DNA of 63,736 bases from Oscillatoriales cyanobacterium M59_W2019_021. GTDB taxonomy: Bacteria > Cyanobacteriota > Cyanobacteriia > Cyanobacteriales > Geitlerinemataceae. The DNA is taken from the NCBI GenBank assembly GCA_015295945.1, contig DVED01000076.1, forward strand, positions 1 to 63,736, written 5' to 3'. A program made the position numbers and the translations under genes. Below are positions 17,838 through 26,704 of the stretch, piece after piece (position 1 is the first letter of the stretch; the number at the start of each line of letters is the position of its first letter). Under the pieces are notes generated by a model. The model worked only from the letters and a program-made list of their open reading frames with translations. It had not been told where the DNA came from and made no database searches.

Positions 17838-18539
17838 TTACGCCAAATCGAACAGTAACAACTCAGCAGAACTTCGAGCTTTAATTTGAAGTTGAGTTTC
17901 CTCATAAAGTGCCGCACCATCTCCAGTTTTTAAAGACCGATCGTTCGCCTCTATTTCACCTTTTACGACTTGTATCCAGGCGTACCTATTTTCGAGAACT
18001 GGGTAGTTAATGCTTTCTCCAGATTCTAGTACAGTGGCATACAAATTCACATCTTGATGAATCTTTAATGCATTTTCTCGATCGTCCGGCGAAACGATTA
18101 AGCGCAGGTTTCCCCGTTTTTCTGCTTCCGAATAGTGCCTCTGTTCGTAACTGGGTTGCAGTCCTCGGCGATCGGGTAAAATCCAAATTTGGAGGAGATG
18201 AACGGGATCGGTTTGAGAATGATTGTACTCGCTATGAGCGATTCCCATTCCCGCACTCATGCGTTGCACTTCCCCGGCACGAATGACCGCATTATTCCCC
18301 GTACTATCGCGATGTTCGAGTGCGCCATCAACGACATAGGTAATAATTTCCATATCTCGGTGAGGATGCGCATCGAATCCTCCTCCTCCACTGACTCGAT
18401 CTTCGTTAATGACGCGAAGTTGACGAAATCCCATATGGTGGGGATCGTAATAGTTGGCAAAGGAAAAGCTGTGGTAAGAATCCAACCAACCGTAATTCGC
18501 GTGTCCGCGATCTTCTGCCTTACGAATTACAATCATCAT
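17838..18539 (-). CDS. Pirin family protein (bicupin, possible quercetinase-like)
   Basis: About 233 residues from ATG at 18539 (or the next ATG). The longer frame to 18653 runs through the promoter of the divergent gene and is not believed. The pirin N-terminal cupin is clear: GWLDSYHSFSFANYYDP, then FDAHPHRDMEIITYVVDGALEHRDSTGN and RMSAGMGIAHSEYNHS, which together supply three His and one Glu for metal binding. Some bacterial pirins (YhhW) oxidise quercetin and others act as redox-linked regulators; the role here is unknown. It is transcribed divergently from an HxlR regulator across ~60 bases, so is probably its target. Confidence 0.92.
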   Translation of the reverse strand: MMIVIRKAEDRGHANYGWLDSYHSFSFANYYDPHHMGFRQLRVINEDRVSGGGGFDAHPHRDMEIITYVVDGALEHRDSTGNNAVIRAGEVQRMSAGMGIAHSEYNHSQTDPVHLLQIWILPDRRGLQPSYEQRHYSEAEKRGNLRLIVSPDDRENALKIHQDVNLYATVLESGESINYPVLENRYAWIQVVKGEIEANDRSLKTGDGAALYEETQLQIKARSSAELLLFDLA

Positions 18540-18552
18540 GACCTCCGAGTTA

Positions 18553-18571
18553 TAGTGTAAAGTATGCACTA
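18553..18571. promoter_or_regulatory. Candidate HxlR operator in the pirin/HxlR divergent spacer
   Basis: TAGTGTAAAGTATGCACTA is an imperfect palindrome with 5-base arms TAGTG and CACTA. It sits in the middle of the 61-base spacer between the two divergent starts. HxlR-type (YodB/HypR) repressors bind short inverted repeats of similar size in such spacers. Assigned from position and symmetry only. Confidence 0.5.
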
Positions 18572-18600
18572 AAAAGTAAGATAGTACCCAAAAAGATACT

Positions 18601-18921
18601 ATGAACGAAATTGAGGGCGATCGCCCCACTTGTCCGGTCGAATATACCCTCAAAGTGATCGGCGGACGGTGGAAAGTTTTAATTTTGCGAGAATTATTTC
18701 CCGGAGTAAAACGATTTAACCAACTTCAGAGATCGCTTCGCGGCATTACCCAAAAAATGCTCACCCAACAATTACGGGAAATGGAAGCAGACGGTCTGAT
18801 TCACCGCCAAGTTTACGCGCAAGTTCCCCCTAAAGTCGAATATTCCCTCACGCCATTGGGAGAAAGTTTAAAATCCGTTCTCGATGCGATGCACGACTGG
18901 GGAGAAAAATTTAAGGGTTAG
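18601..18921 (+). CDS. HxlR family winged-helix transcriptional regulator
   Basis: 106 residues, the usual size. Has the family core CPVEYTLKVIGGRWKVLILREL, FNQLQRSLRGITQKMLTQQLREME and VPPKVEYSLTPLGESL. The Cys near the N terminus (residue ~12) is the redox-sensing position in YodB/HypR relatives, so the regulator may respond to electrophiles, quinones or oxidants. Likely controls itself and the divergent pirin gene. Confidence 0.93.
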   Translation: MNEIEGDRPTCPVEYTLKVIGGRWKVLILRELFPGVKRFNQLQRSLRGITQKMLTQQLREMEADGLIHRQVYAQVPPKVEYSLTPLGESLKSVLDAMHDWGEKFKG

Positions 18922-18984
18922 TTGTATTAAAATTTATAAAGAATGTTTCGATCGAACAAACGCAATCCCACAAGCACAAAAAAT

Positions 18985-19013
18985 CCCCACCCAATCTCTA
19001 CGGATGGGTGGGG
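18985..19013 (-). terminator. Rho-independent terminator of rplU-rpmA
   Basis: On the minus strand CCCCACCCA pairs with TGGGTGGGG over 9 bp around an 11-base loop. It is followed by ATTTTTT, 16 bases past the rpmA stop. A textbook intrinsic terminator. Confidence 0.9.
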
Positions 19014-19028
19014 AAAATCATACAGAAA

Positions 19029-19289
19029 TTACGCCGTAGCTGGATAGACGCTGACTTTTTTGCGGTTTTTACCTTTGCGTTCAAACGTGACAACTCCATC
19101 GACTAAAGCGAAGAGGGTATCGTCGTTACCGCGTCCGACATTGTTTCCGGGGAAAATCTTCGTTCCCCGTTGGCGAACCAGAATATTCCCCGCTTTGACG
19201 ACTTGACCGCCATAGCGTTTGACACCCAAACGCTGAGCGTTAGAGTCGCGACCGTTTCGGGTACTCCCCGTTCCTTTTTTGTGAGCCAT
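19029..19289 (-). CDS. rpmA: 50S ribosomal protein L27
   Basis: 86 residues beginning [20 protein letters not shown], followed by LGVKRYGGQ and [25 protein letters not shown], which is L27. Its N-terminal tail reaches the peptidyl-transferase centre. It lies 34 bases after rplU in the conserved rplU-rpmA order and is followed by a strong terminator. Confidence 0.98.
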   Translation of the reverse strand: MAHKKGTGSTRNGRDSNAQRLGVKRYGGQVVKAGNILVRQRGTKIFPGNNVGRGNDDTLFALVDGVVTFERKGKNRKKVSVYPATA

Positions 19290-19323
19290 AATTGTCTCCG
19301 ATCTCTATCTTTCTCAATCTTTT

Positions 19324-19713
19324 CTATTCTGCCGCAGTTTCGGCGGGTTCCGACGTTTCCGCTGGGGTTTCCGCTTGTGCCGACGCGACGGCAGACCCGT
19401 TGAGATTAATCGAATTAATCATCAAGCGGGTGATTTCTTGGCGGTGTCCCCGTTTTTTGCGGGTCTTTTTCTTGGGACGCATTTTGTAAACCAGAACCTT
19501 GCGACCCCGGAAATGGCGCATCACCGTTCCTTCTACCGTTGCGCCTTCAACAAACGGCTGACCGATTTGCACGCTAGCATCGTCGCACACCAATAATACC
19601 TTGTCGATGGTGACAGAAGCTTCGGGATCGACGTGCAGCAACTCGATGTCGTAAAACCGACCGGGTTCGACTTTCAGTTGCTTGCCGCCTGTTTCGATAA
19701 TTGCGTAAGTCAT
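19324..19713 (-). CDS. rplU: 50S ribosomal protein L21
   Basis: 129 residues. [20 protein letters not shown], then [38 protein letters not shown], is unmistakable L21. An Ala/Glu-rich C-terminal tail ([18 protein letters not shown]) extends past the conserved core; this is common in cyanobacteria and has no known role. Transcribed with rpmA. Confidence 0.98.
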   Translation of the reverse strand: MTYAIIETGGKQLKVEPGRFYDIELLHVDPEASVTIDKVLLVCDDASVQIGQPFVEGATVEGTVMRHFRGRKVLVYKMRPKKKTRKKRGHRQEITRLMINSINLNGSAVASAQAETPAETSEPAETAAE

Positions 19714-19727
19714 AATAGATATCCTTC

Positions 19728-19776
19728 AAATAGCCGTACGGGTGTCTAGCAGTTTCGCTAGTCTTGGCTGTACCCG
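19728..19776 (-). promoter_or_regulatory. Structured 5' leader of rplU (possible L21 autoregulatory leader)
   Basis: On the minus strand just before rplU, CTAGC and GCTAG form a 5-bp hairpin around GAAACT. Flanking segments GGGT/ACCC and AGCC/GGCT can pair in two mutually exclusive ways. rplU leaders in other bacteria carry L21-binding structures. Homology to a known leader could not be tested here. Confidence 0.35.
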
Positions 19777-20082
19777 ATCCGAGCTTCAACTTCGCAGCCA
19801 GCCCACCATTATCCGCGAAGAGTCGATCGCCTGTCAATTGGTCTTTTGGGATTGGGAGTTTGGGGTTTGGGGTTTGGGGTTTGTTAGTAGTTAGTGGGTA
19901 GGGTGTGTTGAGGAACGAAACGCACCATTATTGTTAGTTGTTCTCTCCCCCTGCCTCCCCGGCTTCCCCGGCTCCCCCTGCCTTCTGCGATAGATTCACT
20001 CCGGGCGATCGAAGGACAACCGCGATCGCGTTAGAATACGAGAAACGCAAAATACGAAGAATTGTAACAAAGCGGCATACTC

Positions 20083-20253
20083 ATGACTCAACCTCAACCC
20101 AGCGTCACCCCCAACCTCGTCGAACCCAAACTCGGCTTTAACGACTACGCCGAACGCCTCAACGGCAGAGCGGCAATGCTCGGTTTTATCATCACCCTCG
20201 CCATCGAATACTTCTCGGGACAGGGATTGCTCTCTTGGCTGGGCTTAATCTAG
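20083..20253 (+). CDS. High-light-inducible / small CAB-like protein (Hlip/Scp)
   Basis: A 56-residue gene. The single membrane helix has the chlorophyll-binding motif: FNDYAERLNGRAAMLGFIITLAIEY, with the E-x-x-N-x-R-x-A-M core. After the helix come FSGQGLLSWLGLI. Hlips bind chlorophyll and carotenoid, associate with photosystem II assembly and chlorophyll synthase, and rise under high light, alongside the MAA sunscreen genes here. Start is ATG at 20083 with a weak ribosome site. The upstream 240 bases hold a GGTGCG-type hairpin repeat and a CCCCCTGC run. Confidence 0.93.
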   Translation: MTQPQPSVTPNLVEPKLGFNDYAERLNGRAAMLGFIITLAIEYFSGQGLLSWLGLI

Positions 20254-20477
20254 CGCAGACTTCGTTAAAATGGGGGTGTACGTCAAAATAGCGTGCCTCC
20301 CCTCAAGTGCAACCTACCGCGCTCGAAAAGTGCGATCGAATTCCAGATTCTTGCGGCTTGGGTTCGTACCTTGAAATAGATAGGATGCTGAGTTCGGATT
20401 CGGGTCACTCTTCTTTCTCGAGAACGAACGCGGCTCCATCCTCCGCTTAATCATTGTGTCAAAGTGAGTCAATCGCG

Positions 20478-20780
20478 ATGAACGCTGCCCTGCATCGAGT
20501 CTTAAAGTCGGTTTACCGCAAAGAACCCATTTCCAGTTTTATCTTAACGATGGGAGCCGTCGATGTGGCGATCGGCGGCTTGGGAAACCATTGGTCTTTA
20601 TTTTCAGTGGGGTTAGGAATCGTCAGCTTGGCAATCGTCCTCCGGTGGTGGCAAATTCAGCGCTTCCACGAAACCGAACTCGAACCCGAACCCGAAACCC
20701 CCAACTCCTACTATCTTCCCCCCAGTGCGGCTTCTCCCGCACTCCCCAACCTGCGTAACTCTCGCAAGCGCCTGCACTAA
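20478..20780 (+). CDS. Small hypothetical membrane protein
   Basis: 100 residues from the ATG at 20478; an upstream GTG would add eight residues. There are two hydrophobic stretches, SFILTMGAVDVAIGGL and LFSVGLGIVSLAIVLRWW, and a C-terminal Pro/Glu/Ser-rich tail (ELEPEPETPNSYYLPP). The family is not recognised. Codon use matches the neighbours. Membership in an operon is unlikely: 224 bases precede it and a 669-base gap follows. Confidence 0.6.
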   Translation: MNAALHRVLKSVYRKEPISSFILTMGAVDVAIGGLGNHWSLFSVGLGIVSLAIVLRWWQIQRFHETELEPEPETPNSYYLPPSAASPALPNLRNSRKRLH

Positions 20781-20974
20781 CCCCTACAGACCCCCTCGAG
20801 TCCAACGAATGGGAGGGTGCGTCGCGATTCCACAGCCCCCCATTTCCCAAGGCTTTATATCGTTTTTATTCAATGCTGCTACCCATACCGGGCTGTCTCG
20901 AGCGGGGAGGCAGAGATAGTGTGTGTCGCTAAAATTGAGGTCATTGATACTGGAGAGCCCGCCTCTGTGCATTC

Positions 20975-21062
20975 GGGCGATGCTCCTGTAGAGTCGCTAC
21001 GTCCACCCGACGGGCTACGCCAACGCGATACTCCTTTGGAGTCGCCGAAGCGATCGATCTTG
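20975..21062. repeat. Compound dispersed hairpin repeat
   Basis: Contains CGATGCTCCTGTAGAGTCGC, TACGTCCACCCGACGGGCTACG and CGATACTCCTTTGGAGTCGC, ending in a HIP1-like GAAGCGATCG. Relatives in the window are near 3138-3163 (CTCCTTCGGAG), 34860-34890 (CGATACTCCTCTGGAGTCGC) and 38497-38522. They are short palindromes centred on CTCC-n-GGAG. Elsewhere in the 20781-21449 gap only the two ndhF3 leader elements were seen. Confidence 0.65.
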
Positions 21063-21241
21063 ACTGTTCCATATATAGATGAAATACAATGTGTCGCTTA
21101 GGGTTCATTGACTAAAAGCTATAAGAATGACTTATCATTATTACGAGCGATCGATCTCGTTTGTGTCTTGATTTTCGATCCAGAAACCGTTTATTCTGTA
21201 AATTAATCAATTTTTTGGGATCGGAAGTATTAAGGAAGTAG

Positions 21242-21292
21242 CTATATATAGTCTTTTATCTATTTCTAAAATAGATAAAAGACTATATGTAG
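21242..21292. promoter_or_regulatory. Long 24-bp hairpin upstream of ndhF3
   Basis: CTATATATAGTCTTTTATCT (from 21242) through TATTT pairs with AAATAGATAAAAGACTATAT and GTAG (to 21292). The stem is about 24 bp with one G-U pair and a CTA loop. It lies 158 bases before ndhF3, AT-rich and unlike the GC-rich dispersed repeats. It could be an mRNA leader structure or the terminator of an upstream transcript. Confidence 0.6.
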
Positions 21293-21297
21293 TATCG

Positions 21298-21316
21298 ATC
21301 AATAGGAAGACTTGAT
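21298..21316. promoter_or_regulatory. Candidate LysR-type (NdhR/CcmR-like) operator
   Basis: ATCAA and TTGAT flank nine bases (ATCAATAGGAAGACTTGAT), just after the long hairpin. In other cyanobacteria ndhF3-ndhD3-cupA operons are repressed by the LysR protein NdhR/CcmR, which binds dyads of ATCAAT character. Position and base content fit; spacing is not identical to what I recall. Confidence 0.35.
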
Positions 21317-21449
21317 TGAAGATTCCCCAATCTCATCCGACTTTCCTTCCCAAATTTCACCCTCGATCCCAACGATAGAACCCTGAAAAGTTCTTAGCTA
21401 GAATCCCCCTCTAGCTAAGCTTGGTATTGCCGATTTTTGAGGAAAATTC

Positions 21450-23297
21450 ATGACTCATTTCTTCAGTCAGACCATCTGGCTGGTGCCTTGCTATGCCTTA
21501 ATCGGGGCAGTGTTAGCCATTCCCTGGTCGCCGGGACTGATTCGGCGCACCGGACCGCGACCGGCGGGATACATCAGTATTTTCATGACCCTCTTAGCCT
21601 TCGCTCACAGCTTGTTGGCACTGCGAGAGATTTGGCATCAAGCCCCCGAATATTTATCCTTTAGCTGGCTTCACGCTGCCGGATTAAACATTACCTTAGA
21701 CCTAGAAGTTTCGGCAGTAACGGTGGGAGCTGCCGCCGGGATTGCCGGATTGAATTTGCTCGCGCAAATTTACGCCGTTGCCTACCTAGAAATGGATTGG
21801 GGATGGGCGCGATTTTATTCCTTGATTGCGCTATTTGAAGCAGGGATGTGCTTGCTCGCCCTGTGTAATTCCCTGTTTTTCAGCTACGTCGTCCTGGAAA
21901 TTCTCACCTTGGGAACCTATCTCATCGTCGGGATGTGGTACAACCAACCCCTGGTGGTGACGGGGGCGCGAGATGCGTTCCTCACCAAGCGGGTGGGGGA
22001 TTTGGTGCTGTTGATGGCGGTGGTTGCCCTGTTGCCCATTGCCGGAACCTGGAACTTTACCGAGTTGGCACAGTGGGCGCAAACGGCGCAACTGGAACCG
22101 AGAGTGGCGACGTTATTAACATTAGCTTTGGTTGCCGGTCCGGTGGCGAAATGCGCTCAATTTCCGCTGCACCTCTGGTTGGACGAAGCCATGGAAGGAC
22201 CCTATCCGGCGACGATTCTCCGGAATACCGTCGTCGTCGAAACTGGAGCGTGGGTGCTGATTAAACTACAACCCGTCATCGCACTGTCCCCTGTGGCGTC
22301 CCAAGTCGTCATTTGGATTGGGGCAGTTACCGCGATTGGTGCATCTTTGATTTCCATCGCCCAAATCGATATCAAGCGGGTACTATCGTATCTGGTCAGT
22401 GCCTATATGGGTTTGGTATTTGTGGCGGTGGGAACTGGACAAACGCAAACTGCTTTAATGTTTCTGTTTACCTATACCATTGCCATGGCATTGCTGGTGA
22501 TGAGTACGGGCGGCATCGTTCTCAATAATATTTCCCAAAATTTGACCCATTACGGTGGGTTGTGGTCGCGCCGTCCCATTTCGGGAATTTGCTTGCTGGT
22601 AGGTGCGGGGTCTTTAGTGGCGTTGCCTCCCCTGGGCGGTTTCTGGGCGTTAGTTCAAATGGGGGATTTTCTGTGGAAAAATCAACCGTTGTTATTTGGA
22701 GTTTTGCTCGCCGTTAATGGGTTGTCGGCGTTTAGTTTAGCTCGTCTTTTCGGTTCGATGTTTGGCGGCAAACCTACCGCTATGACCGTTCGCTCTCCTG
22801 AAGGATTGTGGTTGTTGGTTATGCCGATGATGGTATTAATGGGATTGGCGCTGCACGTTCCGTTGTTGCTGTTGCAATGGCAGCTTTTACCGGATTGGTC
22901 GCAGATTGATCGCACGGTCGTATTCCTATTGGTTTTCTTAACCATAGATGGATTGGCTCTGGGTTCTTTAATTTACCTCAACGAAGGCTGGAAAAAACCC
23001 GTTCGTTTTGGACCTCAATTCCTGCAAGATTTCTTCGCCTACGATTTATATACGGCAAAACTGTATAAGGTGACAATCGTTTTTTTTGTGGGAATTGTAT
23101 CCCAGGCGGTTTACTGGTTTGATCGGTTTATTGTCGATGGCGTTGTCAACCTCGTTGGTTTGGCAACAGTCTTTGGCGGACAAAGTTTGCGGTATAACAT
23201 TTCCGGACAAACGCAGTTCTATGTCTTATCGATTTTGCTGGGAATTAGTTTGTTTTTATTCGCAATCGTGTTTCCGCTGTTTAATCTCTCGTTCTAG
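21450..23297 (+). CDS. ndhF3: NAD(P)H dehydrogenase subunit NdhF3 (inducible CO2-uptake NDH-1MS)
   Basis: 615 residues with about 15-16 membrane helices, homologous to proton-pumping NuoL/NdhF. It has YSLIALFEAGMCLLALCNSL, KRVGDLVLLMAV, FPLHLWLDEAMEGPYPATILRNTVVV (the conserved Lys/Glu and His region) and AQIDIKRVLSYLVSAYMGL. It replaces NdhF1 in the complex that converts CO2 to bicarbonate at the thylakoid and is normally induced at low CO2. The paralogue call (F3, not F4) rests on the adjoining ndhD3, cupA and especially cupS. Confidence 0.94.
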   Translation: MTHFFSQTIWLVPCYALIGAVLAIPWSPGLIRRTGPRPAGYISIFMTLLAFAHSLLALREIWHQAPEYLSFSWLHAAGLNITLDLEVSAVTVGAAAGIAGLNLLAQIYAVAYLEMDWGWARFYSLIALFEAGMCLLALCNSLFFSYVVLEILTLGTYLIVGMWYNQPLVVTGARDAFLTKRVGDLVLLMAVVALLPIAGTWNFTELAQWAQTAQLEPRVATLLTLALVAGPVAKCAQFPLHLWLDEAMEGPYPATILRNTVVVETGAWVLIKLQPVIALSPVASQVVIWIGAVTAIGASLISIAQIDIKRVLSYLVSAYMGLVFVAVGTGQTQTALMFLFTYTIAMALLVMSTGGIVLNNISQNLTHYGGLWSRRPISGICLLVGAGSLVALPPLGGFWALVQMGDFLWKNQPLLFGVLLAVNGLSAFSLARLFGSMFGGKPTAMTVRSPEGLWLLVMPMMVLMGLALHVPLLLLQWQLLPDWSQIDRTVVFLLVFLTIDGLALGSLIYLNEGWKKPVRFGPQFLQDFFAYDLYTAKLYKVTIVFFVGIVSQAVYWFDRFIVDGVVNLVGLATVFGGQSLRYNISGQTQFYVLSILLGISLFLFAIVFPLFNLSF

Positions 23298-23345
23298 CGA
23301 TCGCCGCTATCAATTTGTTCGCGTTTTATGGTTTAACATCGAACG

Positions 23346-24872
23346 ATGCTCACTGCTTTAATTTTAGTACCGATAATCGGTGCGATTCTCATCGGATTCT
23401 TGCCCACGCCAGAAGGATCGAATTTACCGCGCAAAGCTGCCTTGGCGATCGCGATCGGTCTTTTCTTCTATAGTTTTTGGTTGCTAACCCAACTGGATTT
23501 ATCTCAATCTGGCGTTCAATTTACCGAATACTTAACCTGGGCAAAACCCATCGGCTTGAATTACACCTTGGGTGTAGATGGTTTAGCTTTACCCCTAGTT
23601 GTCCTCAACGGGTTATTAACATGGGTTGCTATTTACAGTACCCGCGAAAAAATCCATCGTCCTCGGTTGTACTATTCCTTAGTTTTGTTAGTCAATGCAG
23701 GCGTGACGGGAGCTTTTGTCGCTCAAAACTTGCTCCTATTTATCCTATTTTACGAGTTAGAACTCATTCCCGTCTATTTCCTCATTGCCATCTGGGGTGG
23801 AGCGAAATCGCAGTACGCAGCCACTAAATTTTTGCTCTATACTGCCGTTTCGGGAATTCTAATCTTAGCCGCTTTCCTAGGCATTGCTTGGCTATGCGGA
23901 GCGTCGAGTTTTGACTTAGCGACTATTTCTACAGAAGACCTCTCGCAAAAATCGCAACTCATTTTACTGTCGCTCCTTTTGGTGGGATTTGGAATTAAAA
24001 TTCCCTTAGTTCCTTTACACACTTGGCAACCTGATGCTTATGTCGAATCCGCACCATCAGTGGCAATTTTATTAGGGGGAATTTTAGCAAAACTCGGGGT
24101 TTATGGATTGCTAAGATTTGGCTTAGAATTATTCCCAGAAACTTGGCACTTAGTGTCTCCTGGATTGGCAATTACCGGTTCGGTAACGGTGATTTACGGT
24201 GCATTAAGCGCGATCGCCCAAAAAGATATCAAACGGATGGTTGCCTACAGTTCGATCGGTCATATGGGCTATATTTTAGTCGCGGCTGCGGCTAGTACCG
24301 AACTCAGCGTTTTAGGAGGCGTCGCTCAAGCCATCAGTCACGGTTTAATTTTGGCATTACTGTTTGAATTAGTCGGGATTGTTGAAGATAAAGTTGGCAC
24401 GCGGGAGCTAGACGTTCTCAACGGATTGATGAATCCGGTGCGAGGATTGCCGCTGGTGAGCGCATTGCTAATAACGGCGGGAATGGCAAGTGCGGGGATT
24501 CCGGGATTAGTGGGATTTGCGGCTGAATTTCTAGTGTTTCAAGGCAGCTTCTCGATCTTCCCAATTTGTACGTTGCTGTGCATTTTTGCCTCTGGTTTAA
24601 CGGCTGTTTACTTTGTGATTTTGCTCAACAGAACTTGCTTTGGAAAGTTAGATAACAAGCTAGCTTACTATCCTCGTGTCGTGCGATCGGAACAAATTCC
24701 AGCGTTGGTTTTAACGGCTATTATTATGGTCTTAGGTATCCATCCAACTTGGTTAGTCCGCTGGATAGAACCGACAACCGATGCGATCGCCCAAAGTTTT
24801 CATAAACCTAAAATTGTGGCAATTTCTCAACCTAACTTGATCGCCAGTTTTGGCTCGGACTTAGACCGATAG
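23346..24872 (+). CDS. ndhD3: NAD(P)H dehydrogenase subunit NdhD3
   Basis: 508 residues, NuoM/NdhD-like antiporter subunit. Markers: FILFYELELIPVYFLIAIWGG (conserved Glu), VPLHTWQPDAYVESAPSVAILLGGILAKLGVYGL and AQKDIKRMVAYSSIGHMGYIL (conserved Lys/His). It lies 48 bases after ndhF3 and 32 before cupA, in one operon. It forms the distal membrane arm of NDH-1MS to which CupA and CupS attach. Confidence 0.95.
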   Translation: MLTALILVPIIGAILIGFLPTPEGSNLPRKAALAIAIGLFFYSFWLLTQLDLSQSGVQFTEYLTWAKPIGLNYTLGVDGLALPLVVLNGLLTWVAIYSTREKIHRPRLYYSLVLLVNAGVTGAFVAQNLLLFILFYELELIPVYFLIAIWGGAKSQYAATKFLLYTAVSGILILAAFLGIAWLCGASSFDLATISTEDLSQKSQLILLSLLLVGFGIKIPLVPLHTWQPDAYVESAPSVAILLGGILAKLGVYGLLRFGLELFPETWHLVSPGLAITGSVTVIYGALSAIAQKDIKRMVAYSSIGHMGYILVAAAASTELSVLGGVAQAISHGLILALLFELVGIVEDKVGTRELDVLNGLMNPVRGLPLVSALLITAGMASAGIPGLVGFAAEFLVFQGSFSIFPICTLLCIFASGLTAVYFVILLNRTCFGKLDNKLAYYPRVVRSEQIPALVLTAIIMVLGIHPTWLVRWIEPTTDAIAQSFHKPKIVAISQPNLIASFGSDLDR

Positions 24873-24904
24873 TCTTCAATTTCAAAAAATTTGCTTAACT
24901 TGCT

Positions 24905-26194
24905 ATGTCAACCACACTCACTCCAGCTAAAATTCCTCCCTCCCAGCACGAATTTGCCGATGTCATTCATCGCTTAGAAGCGGGGGGTTCTATGCTCCCC
25001 GATACCCCAGAAAACTTGATGCAAATCATCGGCATTTATAAAGCCTATGCCGTGCCGATGGATTTCTACTGGCGGGATTTGCTGTATATCGCCGAGCGCG
25101 TTTTCTTAGATCCATTTCCTGCGTTTAAATACTTTTTACCGCAAGAGTATTTAGATTTGCACAATCACTATGCCGGAGATGATGCCGATCTGCGAATTTG
25201 GCGCGGAGAAGCGACGGCACATCCCGAATTATTAGCCTTTATGGAAAAGGGAGAAACCTTTAAAGGCTCGAAACTTTTTCACCATCTCTGGCACGATCGC
25301 ATTAATATGGAATTTGCCGAAGCGTGCATGCGAGCGATGCTTTGGCATCAAGGGATGGGGGGTCGTTTCTATGATTATTTAGAAGATCCCGAATATATTG
25401 CTAATGCCGATCGCGCGATTAAAGCTTACTTTAAAGGCAATCCTTTAATGCTAGGCTTGTATAAGCTTTTTCCCAATATGTTCTACGAAAAAGTTCGCGA
25501 ACTCTCCTACTATGCGAACTTAGGCTTATTCTGGGAAGTGATGGCTCCGGTATTTTTTGAAATGTCGGATATCTACGATGAAGGTGGATTTAAAGGCGTT
25601 CCCGATGCCATGCAATTTTTAGTGAACGGGATTTTTGCGATCGCCGGACGTCCCATCTACCATCACGTTTATATTCGGGGAGAATGCTACGAAATTATTC
25701 CCAAATCGAAAGGGTTTACCTGGTTGTACGAAGCGGCACTTCCCTATGTAGAAGCCGTGTTTTATCGCACCGCACCGTTCCGAGGAACCAAATCTTATAA
25801 CGCACAAGCACAACAAGTTCCTGCCGAACAGAAAGACTTTCATTACGGTATTCTTTATGCCGATGTCTTTCCCGTTGGCAGTGCCGGAATTCCCCCCACT
25901 TTATTAATGCAAGATATGCTCCATTTCTTGCCGCAATATTTGATTGATTATTACCAAAAATATTGTCGGGGTGAAGATGATATTTTGATTCAATTGGGAA
26001 TTACGTTTCAGAGATCGATGTATAATGTTACATCGGCAGTGATTCAAGCGTTGCGAACGGCGTTATTATATCCATTAGACGACCCCAATCCCAAACACTT
26101 AATGAAAAATCGTCAGTTCTTTGAAATGCAAATGGATCGTTTCAAACGTCCGGAAGCAAGGTTGCGCGACATTCAAAATCAGGAGTATCGGTAA
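24905..26194 (+). CDS. cupA: CO2 hydration protein CupA (ChpY)
   Basis: 429 residues of the cyanobacterium-specific CO2 hydration family. Recognised from the N terminus [22 protein letters not shown], then [43 protein letters not shown] and [20 protein letters not shown]. CupA carries a zinc site and is proposed to hydrate CO2 vectorially on the NdhF3/NdhD3 arm; conserved His and Arg residues are present. The start is 32 bases after ndhD3. Confidence 0.95.
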   Translation: MSTTLTPAKIPPSQHEFADVIHRLEAGGSMLPDTPENLMQIIGIYKAYAVPMDFYWRDLLYIAERVFLDPFPAFKYFLPQEYLDLHNHYAGDDADLRIWRGEATAHPELLAFMEKGETFKGSKLFHHLWHDRINMEFAEACMRAMLWHQGMGGRFYDYLEDPEYIANADRAIKAYFKGNPLMLGLYKLFPNMFYEKVRELSYYANLGLFWEVMAPVFFEMSDIYDEGGFKGVPDAMQFLVNGIFAIAGRPIYHHVYIRGECYEIIPKSKGFTWLYEAALPYVEAVFYRTAPFRGTKSYNAQAQQVPAEQKDFHYGILYADVFPVGSAGIPPTLLMQDMLHFLPQYLIDYYQKYCRGEDDILIQLGITFQRSMYNVTSAVIQALRTALLYPLDDPNPKHLMKNRQFFEMQMDRFKRPEARLRDIQNQEYR

Positions 26195-26196
26195 GT

Positions 26197-26598
26197 ATGG
26201 CAAATATTGTTGAAATTGCAGTCAATACCGAAGGATTTTCGACCCTAGTTGCCGCCGTTCAAGCAGCGGGTTTGGTCGAGGCATTGCAATCTCCCGGACC
26301 GTTGACCGTCTTCGCACCCAACGATGCCGCCTTCGCCAAATTGCCGCCGGGAACCATCCAAACTTTGGTGCAAAATCCACCGCAACTCGGTCGCATTCTC
26401 AAATATCACGTTGTCTCCGGCAAGTTAACTCAAGCGGATTTGGCACAATTGGGAACGGTGACTTCCCTAGAAGGGGCACCCATTCCCATTGACTGTTCCG
26501 ATGCATTTGAAGTTAAAAATGCGACGGTTATTGCTGCCGATATTGAGGCGGATAATGGCATCATTCACGTTCTCGATAATGTGATTTTGATGGGTTGA
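26197..26598 (+). CDS. cupS: CupS, fasciclin-domain subunit of NDH-1MS
   Basis: 133 residues, a single fasciclin (FAS1) domain: [37 protein letters not shown] and [14 protein letters not shown]. There is no signal peptide, unlike secreted FAS1 proteins. That fits cytoplasmic CupS bound to CupA. It starts two bases after cupA, which makes translational coupling likely. Confidence 0.93.
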   Translation: MANIVEIAVNTEGFSTLVAAVQAAGLVEALQSPGPLTVFAPNDAAFAKLPPGTIQTLVQNPPQLGRILKYHVVSGKLTQADLAQLGTVTSLEGAPIPIDCSDAFEVKNATVIAADIEADNGIIHVLDNVILMG

Positions 26599-26704
26599 AG
26601 AAAAACACTCGATTTTCGATCGCCAAAGAGCCAAAAAAGGCAATCGCCAAAATCAACTGGAAAATTTTAATCAAAATAGCCATCAATCCAGCTTAAACAC
26701 AATG

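Noticed and set aside
18540-18653. N-terminal extension of the pirin protein
   Set aside because: It would overlap the divergent HxlR start and the candidate operator; pirin homology begins at the ATG at 18539.
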